Assembly (NCBI GenBank): GCA_045106175.1
Contig: JBGCEF010000045.1
Span: 1-52,631 of the forward strand
Reading direction: 5' to 3'
DNA from: TMED27 sp045106175
Lineage (GTDB): Bacteria > Pseudomonadota > Alphaproteobacteria > Micavibrionales > Micavibrionaceae
Length of the DNA: 52,631 bases
Position 1 is the stretch's first letter; every line of letters starts with the position of its first letter. The translations under genes were made by a program, and so were the position numbers. This document shows positions 25,576-35,297 of the stretch, one piece after another. The notes below the pieces were generated by a model that worked only from the letters and a program-made list of their open reading frames with translations, did not search any database and was not told the DNA's origin.

Positions 25576-27036
25576 ATGAACAAAACTCTGCCCATTTTCG
25601 CACTTTTTGCGGTCATCATTTTAGAGGGCTATGTGGTCCTTTCCTCTGAACTCCTAGCCATTCGTCAAACAATACCCTTCGTCGGAAGCGGTACAGACAC
25701 GGTATCCATCATTATCGCGGCTGTTCTTATGCCACTGGCATTCGGCTATCAGGCTGGTGGGCGTTTCAAACCAGGGTTTAAAGAAAACGGAAAATATCAA
25801 AGCATCCGAAGCAAGTTGATACAAAACCTTTTTATATCAATGTGCATATTGCTAATCGGCTTATCTTACGCGCTGATCAATGTCTTTTTTATGGGCGCAA
25901 TAGAAATCGGCCTTACAAATCGCCTCCTGTTAACAACGTCATATTCACTCATATTTTTAGTGATCCCTGTCTACCTTTTAGGACAAACAATTCCCCTCAT
26001 CAGCAATTATTTCGGTCGCGAAAAACTTGCAAAAGTCACAGGGAAAATCCTCTTCTTCTCAACCTTCGGCTCATTTTTAGGTGCGGTATTTTCAACCTTG
26101 GTCCTCATGTCATTCATCGGCGTACACCATACCGTTTCACTCAATTTTATCATCTTGGCCGGATTAATCATTTTGCTCAGCCGTAAAAAATTATCGGAAA
26201 AAAATATTATAGTGATCGGCATCGCCGCCTGCGCACTCTTTTTAAACTCAGAAAAAGTGATGGATGCTTTCGGTATTGTTGAAAATAATAAATACAACAC
26301 GATTACATATATCGAAACTGATGAAAACGGAGAGATAGGCCGCAACCTCGTCCTCAACAACAACTCATCTTCATTACTAACCGAAAGCGGTAAAAAACAT
26401 GACTATGTCGAATTTATAGAAGACATTGCTATCAATCCAATCGCTAACAATCAAAATGATATAAAAGAGATCCTTGTGATTGGCGCTGGTGCCTTCACAT
26501 TAGGAGTAGATGATGACACCAACCTTTATGATTATTTAGACATCGACGCCAGCCTGTTAAAAATTTCAGAAACTCTTATTTTAAAAGAAGAACTGGGCAC
26601 GAATAAAACATTTCACCCTACGCCCGCTCGTGCTTTTTTAACACAAACCGAAAAAAAATATGATCTCATTATACTCGACGCCTATCTGGGAGCACTAACG
26701 CTTCCAGAACATTTAGTAACACAAGAATTTTATGGACACGTAAAAAGCAAACTAAAAGATAATGGTGTTATCGTTGGTAATTTTATTCTGTCGGCTAATT
26801 TCGAAGATAAATTCAGCCGCAATCTTCACGCCACACTTAAAAAAGTATACCCCAACCTATCACGTCACGCCATTAACCATGAATATAACATTTGGCCGAA
26901 AACAGATAACATTTCGAGTAATGTGATCTATATCTATAACCATAATACAAATCACAAAACACCTGTTCCTTACACAGACAACAAAAATAAAGTGTTTTAT
27001 GATAGGATAGAACAAAGGCAAAATAACGAAGAGTAA
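25576..27036 (+). CDS. Membrane-fused spermidine-synthase-like protein
   Basis: 486 residues. The first 210 residues hold seven or so membrane helices. The rest is a Rossmann-fold domain of the spermidine synthase / methyltransferase type: EILVIGAGAFTLG is the nucleotide-binding motif, then YDYLDIDAS and KYDLIILDAYLG. Proteins of this layout are widespread and often called fused MFS/spermidine synthase, but very few have a proven reaction; an aminopropyl or methyl transfer at the membrane is possible. It is followed after 2 nt by a hydroxylase-family gene, so the two form an operon. Confidence 0.8.
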   Translation: MNKTLPIFALFAVIILEGYVVLSSELLAIRQTIPFVGSGTDTVSIIIAAVLMPLAFGYQAGGRFKPGFKENGKYQSIRSKLIQNLFISMCILLIGLSYALINVFFMGAIEIGLTNRLLLTTSYSLIFLVIPVYLLGQTIPLISNYFGREKLAKVTGKILFFSTFGSFLGAVFSTLVLMSFIGVHHTVSLNFIILAGLIILLSRKKLSEKNIIVIGIAACALFLNSEKVMDAFGIVENNKYNTITYIETDENGEIGRNLVLNNNSSSLLTESGKKHDYVEFIEDIAINPIANNQNDIKEILVIGAGAFTLGVDDDTNLYDYLDIDASLLKISETLILKEELGTNKTFHPTPARAFLTQTEKKYDLIILDAYLGALTLPEHLVTQEFYGHVKSKLKDNGVIVGNFILSANFEDKFSRNLHATLKKVYPNLSRHAINHEYNIWPKTDNISSNVIYIYNHNTNHKTPVPYTDNKNKVFYDRIEQRQNNEE

Positions 27037-27038
27037 CC

Positions 27039-27854
27039 ATGCTTGAAACATTCTGGGATACACTAAACACACTCAAAATCTTAAGCGTTGAGTTGGTAAT
27101 TTTTGGTCTGATATTTTTCTTAATTGAAAAAATTCGCCCTGCTGAAAAAAACGTCAATTTTTTTAAATCTGACTTCAAAGAGGAACTTGGCCTCGCTCTT
27201 TTAAACGCATCAATCTTCCAACCCATTTTTAACATTATCGTGGCAGGAGGAATAATTGCACTGATATCCAGCTATATTCCTTATCAGATTTTTGATCAAC
27301 AACTCCAAACAGCACCCGTAATCGTACAAGTTATTGCCATATGCTTCATCATAGACTTTAGTACCTATTGGCGACACAGGGTCACACACACATTTAAGAT
27401 CTTATGGCCTTTCCATTCTATCCATCACGCGGCACAACATTTAAATTGGTTAACTTCTATGCGCTTACACCCTGTAGATTTACTGATCGCAACTTTATTT
27501 GATGTAATTATCCTTCACGTATTCGGGTTTAGCACACCAACAATCGCCATCGGCTTTATTATCTTTGCTTTCTATAATCATTTCACGCATGCGAACATTG
27601 ACCTAAAATTTGAAAAGCCAGTGCGCTACATCTTCGCATCACCAAACTTTCACCGCTGGCACCATGCAACAGCATACAGCGCCTACAACAAAAACTTCTG
27701 CGCTATGTTCTCATTTTTGGATCTCATATTCGGAACATACTACCACCCAGAAGATTTGCCCGAAGGCTATGGCTTAGAACCTCATAACCAAAAAAATTAT
27801 CCCAAATCTCTCATCGGTTGGCTGAAATACCCATTCAGGAAAACGAGCGACTAA
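27039..27854 (+). CDS. Sterol desaturase / fatty acid hydroxylase superfamily protein
   Basis: 271 residues, membrane-bound di-iron enzyme. Three histidine clusters carry the metal: HRVTH, HSIHH and HRWHH, all in the right order and spacing for the superfamily, with four hydrophobic helices before and between them. These enzymes hydroxylate or desaturate lipids using oxygen. The lipid substrate is unknown. Its partner in the operon is the membrane spermidine-synthase-like gene 2 nt upstream, which suggests a joint lipid or membrane modification (inference). Convergent with the phosphoesterase, stops overlapping by 4 nt. Confidence 0.87.
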   Translation: MLETFWDTLNTLKILSVELVIFGLIFFLIEKIRPAEKNVNFFKSDFKEELGLALLNASIFQPIFNIIVAGGIIALISSYIPYQIFDQQLQTAPVIVQVIAICFIIDFSTYWRHRVTHTFKILWPFHSIHHAAQHLNWLTSMRLHPVDLLIATLFDVIILHVFGFSTPTIAIGFIIFAFYNHFTHANIDLKFEKPVRYIFASPNFHRWHHATAYSAYNKNFCAMFSFLDLIFGTYYHPEDLPEGYGLEPHNQKNYPKSLIGWLKYPFRKTSD

Positions 27855-28744
27855 GCCGCCGCGGGAAAATCGAGGCTAAACGGCTCGGGCGTATCACCAT
27901 GCGTATCTAAAAACAGCGAATATTCCCCTATTGATGAAATATCAAAGCCCCGATCGGTCACATCAATGACGGTGGCCGCCCCTTTCGTCCATGGACGCGT
28001 TAAAGACGCTAAACGCAAAAATTGTGTCTTCGCAACACGCGGATTCAAATGCGTACTCTCAACTAACGGCATTCTTTTGTAACGATGTAAATGACCGCTC
28101 ACCGCTAATAAAACAGTCCCAGATTCCTGAACAACATCCAAAATCTCATCCTTGTTATTGTAAAACGGGTTTACAAACGGTTGAAAACGGCCATCCGCTG
28201 TATTCAGCCCAACAGGGTCCATCCCATCTAACGGAATATGCGTTCCCAAAAGAACAGGTTTGTCAGCCCTAAGGTTATCCTTCAACCAAACCAGATCATC
28301 TTGCGTTGCAGTATACCCATCAATGGCTTTATCATTGCGCACACTCGCCCCCCAAAACACGCATCGAAACTGATCAAAATCAAGCACACGCGACCCAACA
28401 TCTCGCCCTAAAATCCTAGAACTATCACTACTTAATAATGCACCATCATGATTACCATCTAAAAACACACATTCGATATCATGGTTAAGCCTGTTAAAAT
28501 GTTTTGAAAGGCTATAAATATTATCACAATCGCCTTTAGATAAATGCGGATTGCTCAAGCCTTGCTGCTGAATACGATCCCCCAGATCAACAAACATATC
28601 CGCACGAACACCATCAACGTCACCATTTGCAAAACTAATCACCTCATCCAAAAGCGATGCCTGCGAAATACCAGACGGGTAAGAATAACGGGGCATCAAG
28701 CAATGCTCATCCCAATGGATATCAGATACACAGACAATACGCAT
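27851..28744 (-). CDS. Calcineurin-like metallophosphoesterase
   Basis: 297 residues from ATG 28744 (MRIVCVSDIHWDEH); ATG 28750 is two codons earlier. The family's metal motifs occur in order: SDIHWD, DLGDRI, DGNHDG, GTHIP and SGHLHR. These bind two metal ions and cut phosphomono- or diesters. It has no signal peptide, so it acts in the cytoplasm. The substrate is unknown; the DNA-repair relatives (SbcD) are longer. Confidence 0.85.
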   Translation of the reverse strand: MRIVCVSDIHWDEHCLMPRYSYPSGISQASLLDEVISFANGDVDGVRADMFVDLGDRIQQQGLSNPHLSKGDCDNIYSLSKHFNRLNHDIECVFLDGNHDGALLSSDSSRILGRDVGSRVLDFDQFRCVFWGASVRNDKAIDGYTATQDDLVWLKDNLRADKPVLLGTHIPLDGMDPVGLNTADGRFQPFVNPFYNNKDEILDVVQESGTVLLAVSGHLHRYKRMPLVESTHLNPRVAKTQFLRLASLTRPWTKGAATVIDVTDRGFDISSIGEYSLFLDTHGDTPEPFSLDFPAAA

Positions 28745-28818
28745 AAACATGCAATATCAAAAACATCACATAAAAAGCAATTTTTTTCTGTAAAATACCT
28801 AAGTATAACGCGCAAAAG

Positions 28819-31026
28819 TCAAAGAAAACTCTGCGGATCAATATCGATATAAATACGAACAGTAGACGGACATTTTACAGCCTTCACCCATTCACCAATC
28901 GTCTTTTGCACATTCAATGCCTTATCCGCACGCACTAGCAAACGATAACGAAACTTGCCGCGTAAACGCGCAAAAGGCGCAGGCGCAGGACCTAGTGTCA
29001 TAATAGCTTCGCCTTGCGGCGCAGTTTGCCCCAACGCTTTAGCAACCTGAACAACCTGCCCCTCATCACGCCCAGAAATAATAATACCGACCAAACGGCT
29101 AAATGGCGGCATCTGTGCCGCTTCACGTTCAAACGTTTCAGTTTCCAAAAACGCATCGCGCCCACCATGCGCTAAAGCCTGCATAATACGATGCTCAGGC
29201 ATATACGTTTGCAATAAAACCTGCCCTGGCTTTTCTGCTCGCCCTGCACGCCCCGCAACCTGATGTAATAATTGATAACATCGTTCCGCTGCCCTAAGCT
29301 CACCACCGGTAAGCCCAAGATCCGCATCCACAACACCAACCAAAGTTAAATTCGAAAAATGATGCCCCTTGGCAATAATCTGCGTCCCAATAATGATATC
29401 AACTTTATTTTCTCTAATATCATCAAGCATCACACGCAAATCATCCTGATTATCCGCGCTATCGGATGCCATCATCAAAATATTAGCATCGGGAAAATGC
29501 ATTTTGATCTCATCATAAATCCGTTCAACCCCCGGCCCACAGGCGGAAAAACTATCCTTATCTCCACATTCAGAACATATCCGAAGCGGCCGCGAACTGT
29601 ACCCGCAATGATGACATTGCAATTTGCCGGCGCGCTTATGCTCAACCAACCAAGCAGTGCATCGTGGACATTCCACACGATGACCACATGTGCGGCAAAT
29701 CGTCAAAGGCGCATATCCCCTACGATTCAAAAATAATAAAGATTGAGATCCGTTGCGTATCGTATCCTTAATGCTCTCGAGTAAAGTAGGAGAAATAAAA
29801 TGCTGGGACTCTGGCTTGTCAGCACGCATATCAATCACATCAATAGAAGGCATACGTGCCCCGCCATATCGATCCGCCATTGTTAAATGCTGATAACGCC
29901 CATTCCATGCATTATGGATTGTCTCTAATGACGGTGTTGCCGATACCAAAACAATCGGAAAATGCCCCATATGCGCGCGAACAACGGCCATATCACGCGC
30001 ATGATAAATCACCCCATCTTCCTGCTTGTAAGCCGGGTCATGTTCCTCATCAACAACGATCAACCCTAAATCTTGATATGGCAAAAACAACGCTGAACGT
30101 GCTCCAATCACCACCTTAGAATGCCCTTCAGCAACACCGCGCCATATGGTTCGCCGTGCACCGGTTGATAAACCCGAATGCCACAGCGCAGGCAAACAGC
30201 CAAAACGCCGCTGAAACCGATCAAGAAACGCGTTCGATAAAGCAATCTCAGGCAGTAAAATAAGAACCTGTTACCCTTTTTTCAGAGCCGCCGCAACAGC
30301 CTCAAAATAAACTTCCGTCTTACCCGCACCTGTCACACCATCCAACAAATATGCTTGATAAGCCTCCGCCTTCACGCCCTTTATCAAAATGTCTGCAACA
30401 CTGGATTGATCTTCCGATAAATCAAATCCATCAAGAAACGGGTCTGGCTTTTTACACGGCGCAGGGTTAAAAATATCAACCTCTTTGATTATCCCCTTCC
30501 CTAATACCCCCTTCACAACGCCAGAGCTAACTCCCGCCTCACGCGCAATATCCGCTGCAATACGAGCAACACCATCACTCAAAACATCTCTAACAAAACC
30601 TTGCTTCTCGGTTAGCTTAACATCACCCACATCACGCTCAATCTCATAACCTTTCGCAGGCTTAGGCGGATCAAGACCCGCAGGCACAGAAAGCGCCATT
30701 TTTAAAACAAATCCCCGAGGCGTCAGCGTATAATCAGCAACCCAATCAATAAAATCCCGAACAGCTTTAACCATTGGCTTGGCTTTATGCTTAGCCACAA
30801 TCGATTTTAACTTACGCGGATCAACATCCCCCGCCGCATCTCCCCAAACAACAGCCGAAATTTCACGTCCGCCAAGCGGTACAATCACATAATCTCCAGG
30901 CTGATAATCCTCACCATCGCTCACCACATAATCATAAGCCTTATCTATCGGATAAGGCACAAGCACAGACACTACGTTCTGCGCAGATTCTGCCTTTTCA
31001 TCATCAAAGAGCTGTTTTTGAGTCAT
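28819..31026 (-). pseudogene. priA: Primosomal protein N' helicase, interrupted by one in-frame stop
   Basis: PriA restarts replication forks. The full frame is 736 codons including the end stop, normal for the family, but codon 30273-30271 is TAA. Before it the frame ends AAALKKG; after it, in the same frame, it continues QVLILLPEIALS, exactly as in other PriA proteins where this position is commonly Lys or Arg (AAA to TAA is one change). Upstream lies Walker A GVTGAGKT; downstream are DEEH, the zinc-binding cysteines (CRTCGHRVECPRC, CSECGD) and QVAGRAGRA. All else is intact. Fragments: 30271-31026 and from about 28819 to 30270. A sequencing error, a recent mutation or readthrough are all possible. 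Confidence 0.9.
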
Positions 31027-31035
31027 GACGCTAGC

Positions 31036-31974
31036 CTAAAGGCTTTCAACTAAATTGAGAACCTCTTGCGCGCATCCCCAAGAAACTGTGTACCCACAGC
31101 CACCATGCCCATAATTATGCACAACCGCCCGTCCATCATTTAAAACATCTTTCTCCAATCGAACGCGCGCGCGTACTGGGCGTAAACCAACAAGCACATC
31201 CAAAATCTCAGGCACTTTTAATGCTGGCTCCATCATCGCAACCCATTCCAAAATCTCTTGCGTTAAATCCTCATCAGGCGTGCGATCCCATTCATGCTCA
31301 TCATAAGAGCCCCCCAAAATCACCTGCTCGCGCCGAGGATAAATATAAAATTTACGATCAAACAATGTTGTGTGCTGAGCAATACCCGGATTTTTCACAA
31401 CAAGCACCTGCCCACGCCCAGGATAAATCTTATCATCACCACACAAATCTTTTGCACCCACACCACTAGCATTAATCACAATGTCATGTGCATGCGGCAC
31501 ATCCTCTAACGCGCCAAGCTCACAAATAGTCAACTCACCACCATTATTTTGAAAAATATCAAACATAAACGGGTAATAATGCTGAACAGCCACCATAGGT
31601 AACTCTGCTTCAACTCCGGACTGATAAGGGTCAGGACAATCTGCACCCTTTAAAACTTTCCCGCCAACGTCATCCAACCAAAACGGATGTTCACACAAGC
31701 CATGCACAGAATATTTTCGCCATGTAACAACATCAATCCCCGCAGCGGGATCATCCATCATTGTTTCCAAAGTGGCATTTGTTTGTAAAAACCAATCAAC
31801 AACGCGGCGCGTCTCTTCAATCGCAAAAGGATAAGAAATAGCCCCCGCAGCCCAACTGGTCGTCTCTTCCATGCTTTCACGACTATAGATATGCACAGTA
31901 TGCCCCGCACGCTGCAAAGCAATGGCAGTCGTCAAACCAATGATCCCTAAACCAACAACCCCAATATCTGCCAC
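31036..31974 (-). CDS. FAD-dependent D-amino-acid oxidase family protein
   Basis: 312 residues. N-terminal FAD-binding VVGLGIIGLTTAIALQRAGH, and the C-terminal signature HNYGHGGCGYTVSWGCA typical of D-amino-acid oxidases, which turn D-amino acids into 2-oxo acids, ammonia and hydrogen peroxide. Arg residues in GLRPVRARVRLE match the substrate region. I start at GTG 31974, 7 nt after GGGAG, instead of GTG 31980, which would overlap it. D-amino acids from peptidoglycan are a likely source (inference). Lies 9 nt upstream of priA on the same strand. Confidence 0.85.
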   Translation of the reverse strand: MADIGVVGLGIIGLTTAIALQRAGHTVHIYSRESMEETTSWAAGAISYPFAIEETRRVVDWFLQTNATLETMMDDPAAGIDVVTWRKYSVHGLCEHPFWLDDVGGKVLKGADCPDPYQSGVEAELPMVAVQHYYPFMFDIFQNNGGELTICELGALEDVPHAHDIVINASGVGAKDLCGDDKIYPGRGQVLVVKNPGIAQHTTLFDRKFYIYPRREQVILGGSYDEHEWDRTPDEDLTQEILEWVAMMEPALKVPEILDVLVGLRPVRARVRLEKDVLNDGRAVVHNYGHGGCGYTVSWGCAQEVLNLVESL

Positions 31975-32036
31975 TTGCACTCCCTTTCAAATCTCTTATA
32001 AATAATAATAAATCAAAACGCGCAAAAGGACACAAT

Positions 32037-32693
32037 ATGAAATTCTTTGTAGACACCGGAGACATCAACGAAATTGAAGACCTTGCCGCCACAGGCATGG
32101 TCGATGGTGTAACAACCAACCCTTCACTCATCGCCAAATCAGGACAAGATTTCAAAGAAGTCATCCAACATATCTGCAAAATCGTCGATGGCCCCGTTAG
32201 CGCCGAAGTCGCCGCCACAGATTACGACACAATGCGCAAAGAAGCAGAAATCATTAGAAAATGGGGCGATAATATCGCCGTCAAAGTACCGCTGACCGAA
32301 GCGGGCTTACGCGTTTGTAAAGAACTCACCGACGATGGCACGCTTGTCAATGTCACCCTCTGCTTCTCACCCGCCCAAGCGATTTTAGCGGCAAAAGCAG
32401 GCGCAAGCTTTGTCTCACCATTCGTTGGTCGCCTTGATGATATCTCCCAAGACGGACTACAACTCATCTCCGATATCGTGCGTATCTACGACAGCTATCC
32501 TAATTTCGACACGGAAGTCCTCGTAGCATCCGTTCGCAACCCGCTTCACATCGTCGATAGCGCAAAAATGGGCGCCCACGTTATGACCGCCCCACCAAGC
32601 GTGATAAGACAACTCTACAAACACCCCTTAACAGAATCAGGTCTAGCAGCATTTGTGAAAGACTGGGAAGCCACAGGGCAGAGTATTTTATAA
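32037..32693 (+). CDS. Transaldolase / fructose-6-phosphate aldolase family
   Basis: 218 residues, the short form of the family (TalC/FSA type). Opens with MKFFVDTGDINEI and carries the Schiff-base lysine in NIAVKVPLT (Lys83). Other motifs: TTNPSLIAKSG, VNVTLCFSPAQA, FVSPFVGRLDD. It transfers dihydroxyacetone units in the non-oxidative pentose phosphate pathway; annotations vary between transaldolase and FSA and cannot be decided here. AAAGGA lies 7 nt before the ATG. In many alphaproteobacteria it neighbours priA, DUF484 and xerC, as here. Confidence 0.93.
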   Translation: MKFFVDTGDINEIEDLAATGMVDGVTTNPSLIAKSGQDFKEVIQHICKIVDGPVSAEVAATDYDTMRKEAEIIRKWGDNIAVKVPLTEAGLRVCKELTDDGTLVNVTLCFSPAQAILAAKAGASFVSPFVGRLDDISQDGLQLISDIVRIYDSYPNFDTEVLVASVRNPLHIVDSAKMGAHVMTAPPSVIRQLYKHPLTESGLAAFVKDWEATGQSIL

Positions 32694-32749
32694 CCCCGGC
32701 ACCCATCTTTTAATCCAACTCCACGGATCAAAAACAACTGGCACCTCGT

Positions 32750-32787
32750 GCCTTAAGCACCTCTGTGTGAACCACGTTAGGCTTTTT
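32750..32787 (+). terminator. Likely terminator after the transaldolase gene
   Basis: GCC-T-TAA (32750-32756) can pair with TTAGGC (32777-32782) and an inner GCAC with GTGT (32757-32760, 32765-32768), followed by five T (32783-32787). A competing small hairpin, GGCAC-CTC-GTGCC, lies at 32740-32752 and shares three bases. A further inverted repeat, GCACTT-TAA-AAGTGC, is at 32796-32810. The rest of the 221-nt gap to the DUF484 gene shows nothing else. Confidence 0.4.
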
Positions 32788-32914
32788 AGGATATTGCACT
32801 TTAAAAGTGCTAGTCATTAAAGTTATGAAAAAAATGCTCTGTTTTATGCCCACATATCAAATAAAACGTGAAAATAAATTGGGCTCAAAATATTGATTAT
32901 GCTAATATTTAAAA

Positions 32915-33628
32915 ATGAAAGAAAAATTACAGCCATCATCAGATTCCATGACACTAGCCCCAAAAGACATTATTGATTTTTTAAAAGATAATCCAAACTT
33001 CTTCGATGAAAACCCAGATGCCTTCGACGCATTAATTCCTGAGAAGAAACGCGCACGACGCGGACAACCCGCCGACTTCCAAGCCTACATGATCGATCGC
33101 CTTAAAACTGACCGCGAAGAAGTCATTGAAAACACACGTGAAGTCATCGAAAACTCCCGCGCTAACATGAACAATCAACAACGCGTCCATGCGGCTGTCC
33201 TACGGCTCCTTGAATCGCAAAATTTCGAAGATTTCGTCCATACAATCACAATGGACCTCGCAAACATCCTTGATGTTGATATCTCAGTTTTAGTCGTCGA
33301 AGCCGATGGCGAAAACATCCCACATGTTAACGCAAATGGCGTGCGCATCATCCCCGCTGGAACAACCGACAAATGGATGGAAGACAAACCCGTCCTCCTA
33401 CAAGATAATATCAGCGGATCAGAAGCCATCTTTGGCGGCGGCGCAACACTGGTACAATCACAAATTTTGCTCCGCGTAGATATATCACTTGATACACCAC
33501 CCGCTATCCTCGCCTTCGGCAGCCGCGACCCCAACGCCTTCTCCGACGGTCAAGCCACCGATCAAATCCTCTTCCTCGCCCGCGTCATCGAACGATCATT
33601 CAGAAGCTGGCTCAATTTACCTATGTAA
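32915..33628 (+). CDS. DUF484 family protein
   Basis: 237 residues. The opening DIIDFLKDNPNFFDENPDA is the DUF484 signature; a coiled-coil segment (near EEVIENTREVIENSRANMN) precedes a GAF-like domain that ends LAFGSRDPNAFSDGQATDQI. DUF484 genes almost always sit next to xerC, as here (14 nt upstream), and are thought to be linked to chromosome dimer resolution, but the role is not proven. Confidence 0.92.
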   Translation: MKEKLQPSSDSMTLAPKDIIDFLKDNPNFFDENPDAFDALIPEKKRARRGQPADFQAYMIDRLKTDREEVIENTREVIENSRANMNNQQRVHAAVLRLLESQNFEDFVHTITMDLANILDVDISVLVVEADGENIPHVNANGVRIIPAGTTDKWMEDKPVLLQDNISGSEAIFGGGATLVQSQILLRVDISLDTPPAILAFGSRDPNAFSDGQATDQILFLARVIERSFRSWLNLPM

Positions 33629-33642
33629 TCTTATGGCCCACA

Positions 33643-34581
33643 ATGCTCACACAAGACACCCTTGCAACATGCGCGCCCGATCTATCACACACGCTTGAAA
33701 AATGGATCGATTATTTGCGCGTGGAAAAACAAGTGTCAAAACACACATTTCGCGCCTACACGTCCGATGTAAATAACTTCATCACTTTTATGCGTGACCA
33801 CACAGGAAAAACCCCATGCATTGGCGATATAGCCGATGTAAAAATCGCTGATTTGCGAAGCTGGATGAGCCAAAAGTCTATCAACGGCGCAAGCAACGCA
33901 AGCCGCGCCCGCAGCCTATCAGGCGTAAAAAACTTTCTGAATTGGGCCGATAAAAACGGGATCATGCACAACGCCGCCATTCACGTCATGCGTAGCCCCA
34001 AATTAGGCCATAAACTCCCCCGCCCTCTCTTCGAAAACCAAGCCCTAAAAATTCTCGATAATGCAGACCTGCTGACCGCCGAAGACTGGATCGGAATGCG
34101 CGATCGCGCGTTATTTACACTTCTCTATGGATGCGGCCTACGCATTAACGAAGCCCTTAATCTTGATATCAAAGACATGCCCGAAGACGGGTTTATACGT
34201 GTCATCGGTAAAGGGAGCAAAGAACGCATCGTCCCTGTGATTGATCTGGTCACAACCGCCATAACGCAATATCTTGATCAATGCCCCTATCCAGTCACAA
34301 AAGACAGCCCCATCTTTTTAGGGGCACGTGGCGCACGCCTCAACCAAGGCATCGCGCAAAAATCCATGCGCCAAATAAGAAGCGTTCTAGGCCTCCCTGA
34401 AACCGCAACCCCACACGCGTTCAGACACAGCTTCGCAACGCATCTATTACAAAACGGTGCCAATTTAAGAGAGATTCAAGAATTACTGGGCCACAGCTCC
34501 TTAAGCACAACCCAACGCTACACCGAAATCAACGCCGAAGAACTGCTCCGCATCTACAAAAACGCTCACCCAAGGGCTTGA
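33643..34581 (+). CDS. xerC: Tyrosine recombinase XerC
   Basis: 312 residues. Resolves chromosome dimers at dif with XerD. The catalytic residues are all in place: Arg167 (GCGLR), Lys190 (GKGSKER), His258 and Arg261 (HAFRHSFATHLL), His284 (LGHSS) and nucleophile Tyr293 (TQRYTE). The N-terminal SAM-like DNA-binding domain is complete. It follows DUF484 by 14 nt, and its C-terminal 16 nt overlap the convergent gene. Confidence 0.95.
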   Translation: MLTQDTLATCAPDLSHTLEKWIDYLRVEKQVSKHTFRAYTSDVNNFITFMRDHTGKTPCIGDIADVKIADLRSWMSQKSINGASNASRARSLSGVKNFLNWADKNGIMHNAAIHVMRSPKLGHKLPRPLFENQALKILDNADLLTAEDWIGMRDRALFTLLYGCGLRINEALNLDIKDMPEDGFIRVIGKGSKERIVPVIDLVTTAITQYLDQCPYPVTKDSPIFLGARGARLNQGIAQKSMRQIRSVLGLPETATPHAFRHSFATHLLQNGANLREIQELLGHSSLSTTQRYTEINAEELLRIYKNAHPRA

Positions 34582-35093
34582 ATAAGGTCGTTATCAGGCT
34601 GTAACAAGGCCATTCTAGGACGATACAAAACACCCCCAGGTGGAATATCAAAACAACAAACAAACTTGCCGTCACCACCGCCCCATGCATCAGAATGCTC
34701 AGGGGACTCAATGTGCTCTATCGGCATCCCTGTATTCTTTCGAAACCACTGACCATTAAAAAAAACAGACCCGCAAAAATCCAATTCAGCCATATCCCAG
34801 TCACATGTGGGATCGCCATAACTCATAGCAAGTCCAATCGTACCGTTTTTAGGCTGATCCGTAGCATGAAAACCATCACCCACCATTAAATCAATCATGA
34901 CATCACTAGAAAATTTACTCGGCGGCAGGTAATCCGGTTCATCATTTTGCAACATACCTGGCACAGCATAACCATGATCTATAACCTGCATGGCATACGC
35001 TAAACAATTAACATCATGTGCCAAAATATCCCAACGCGGATCAAACAAAAGAGAACCATCAGATGGCTTTAAAAGCTTTAAAGGAGAAATCAT
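34566..35093 (-). CDS. Hypothetical protein, weakly similar to NlpC-like Cys peptidases
   Basis: 175 residues from ATG 35093; a TTG at 35141 is in frame but would overlap the upstream gene and adds a Trp-rich stretch. The stretch NCLAYAMQ looks like the cysteine site of NlpC/P60-like or papain-like folds, where NCxxYAL is common; later GSVFFNGQWFRKNTG loosely matches the strand with the second active residue, but the expected histidine there is absent. So any peptidase call is speculative. No signal peptide. Third in a row of three minus-strand small genes. It overlaps the end of xerC by 16 nt. Confidence 0.55.
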   Translation of the reverse strand: MISPLKLLKPSDGSLLFDPRWDILAHDVNCLAYAMQVIDHGYAVPGMLQNDEPDYLPPSKFSSDVMIDLMVGDGFHATDQPKNGTIGLAMSYGDPTCDWDMAELDFCGSVFFNGQWFRKNTGMPIEHIESPEHSDAWGGGDGKFVCCFDIPPGGVLYRPRMALLQPDNDLIQALG

Positions 35094-35104
35094 AAAAGAA
35101 AAAA

Positions 35105-35287
35105 TTAATATCCAGGACCAGTCAAAAAAACCCTTTGCCAATCAGGAACATCCGGACCTTTATCAACATCACGAGGTTTTGGAGGGTCACTATGCAGAAT
35201 CAAAGGCGCAAAAGGATCATATATCGCACCTGTCGACTGGCCAAATTCAGCAGGTCCTTTTGTTTTTTGACAATCACCATCCGCCAT
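35105..35287 (-). CDS. Small proline-rich hypothetical protein
   Basis: 60 residues, no signal or membrane segment. GGAG lies 7 nt before the ATG (AAGGAGTGAGTT), good support for translation. The sequence is rich in Pro, Asp and Gly (HSDPPKPRDVDKGPDVPDW) and likely has little fixed structure. It stands 10 nt after the Tat-signal gene and 11 nt before the next one, so the three appear to be one operon. Function unknown. Confidence 0.55.
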   Translation of the reverse strand: MADGDCQKTKGPAEFGQSTGAIYDPFAPLILHSDPPKPRDVDKGPDVPDWQRVFLTGPGY

Positions 35288-35297
35288 AACTCACTCC

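Noticed and set aside
28819..30195. C-terminal half of PriA as an independent protein starting at a TTG at 30195
   Set aside because: The family sequence continues upstream in the same frame to the stop at 30271, so it is one broken gene.
30271..30273. TAA reassigned as a sense codon
   Set aside because: Many intact genes here stop at TAA at the expected family length.
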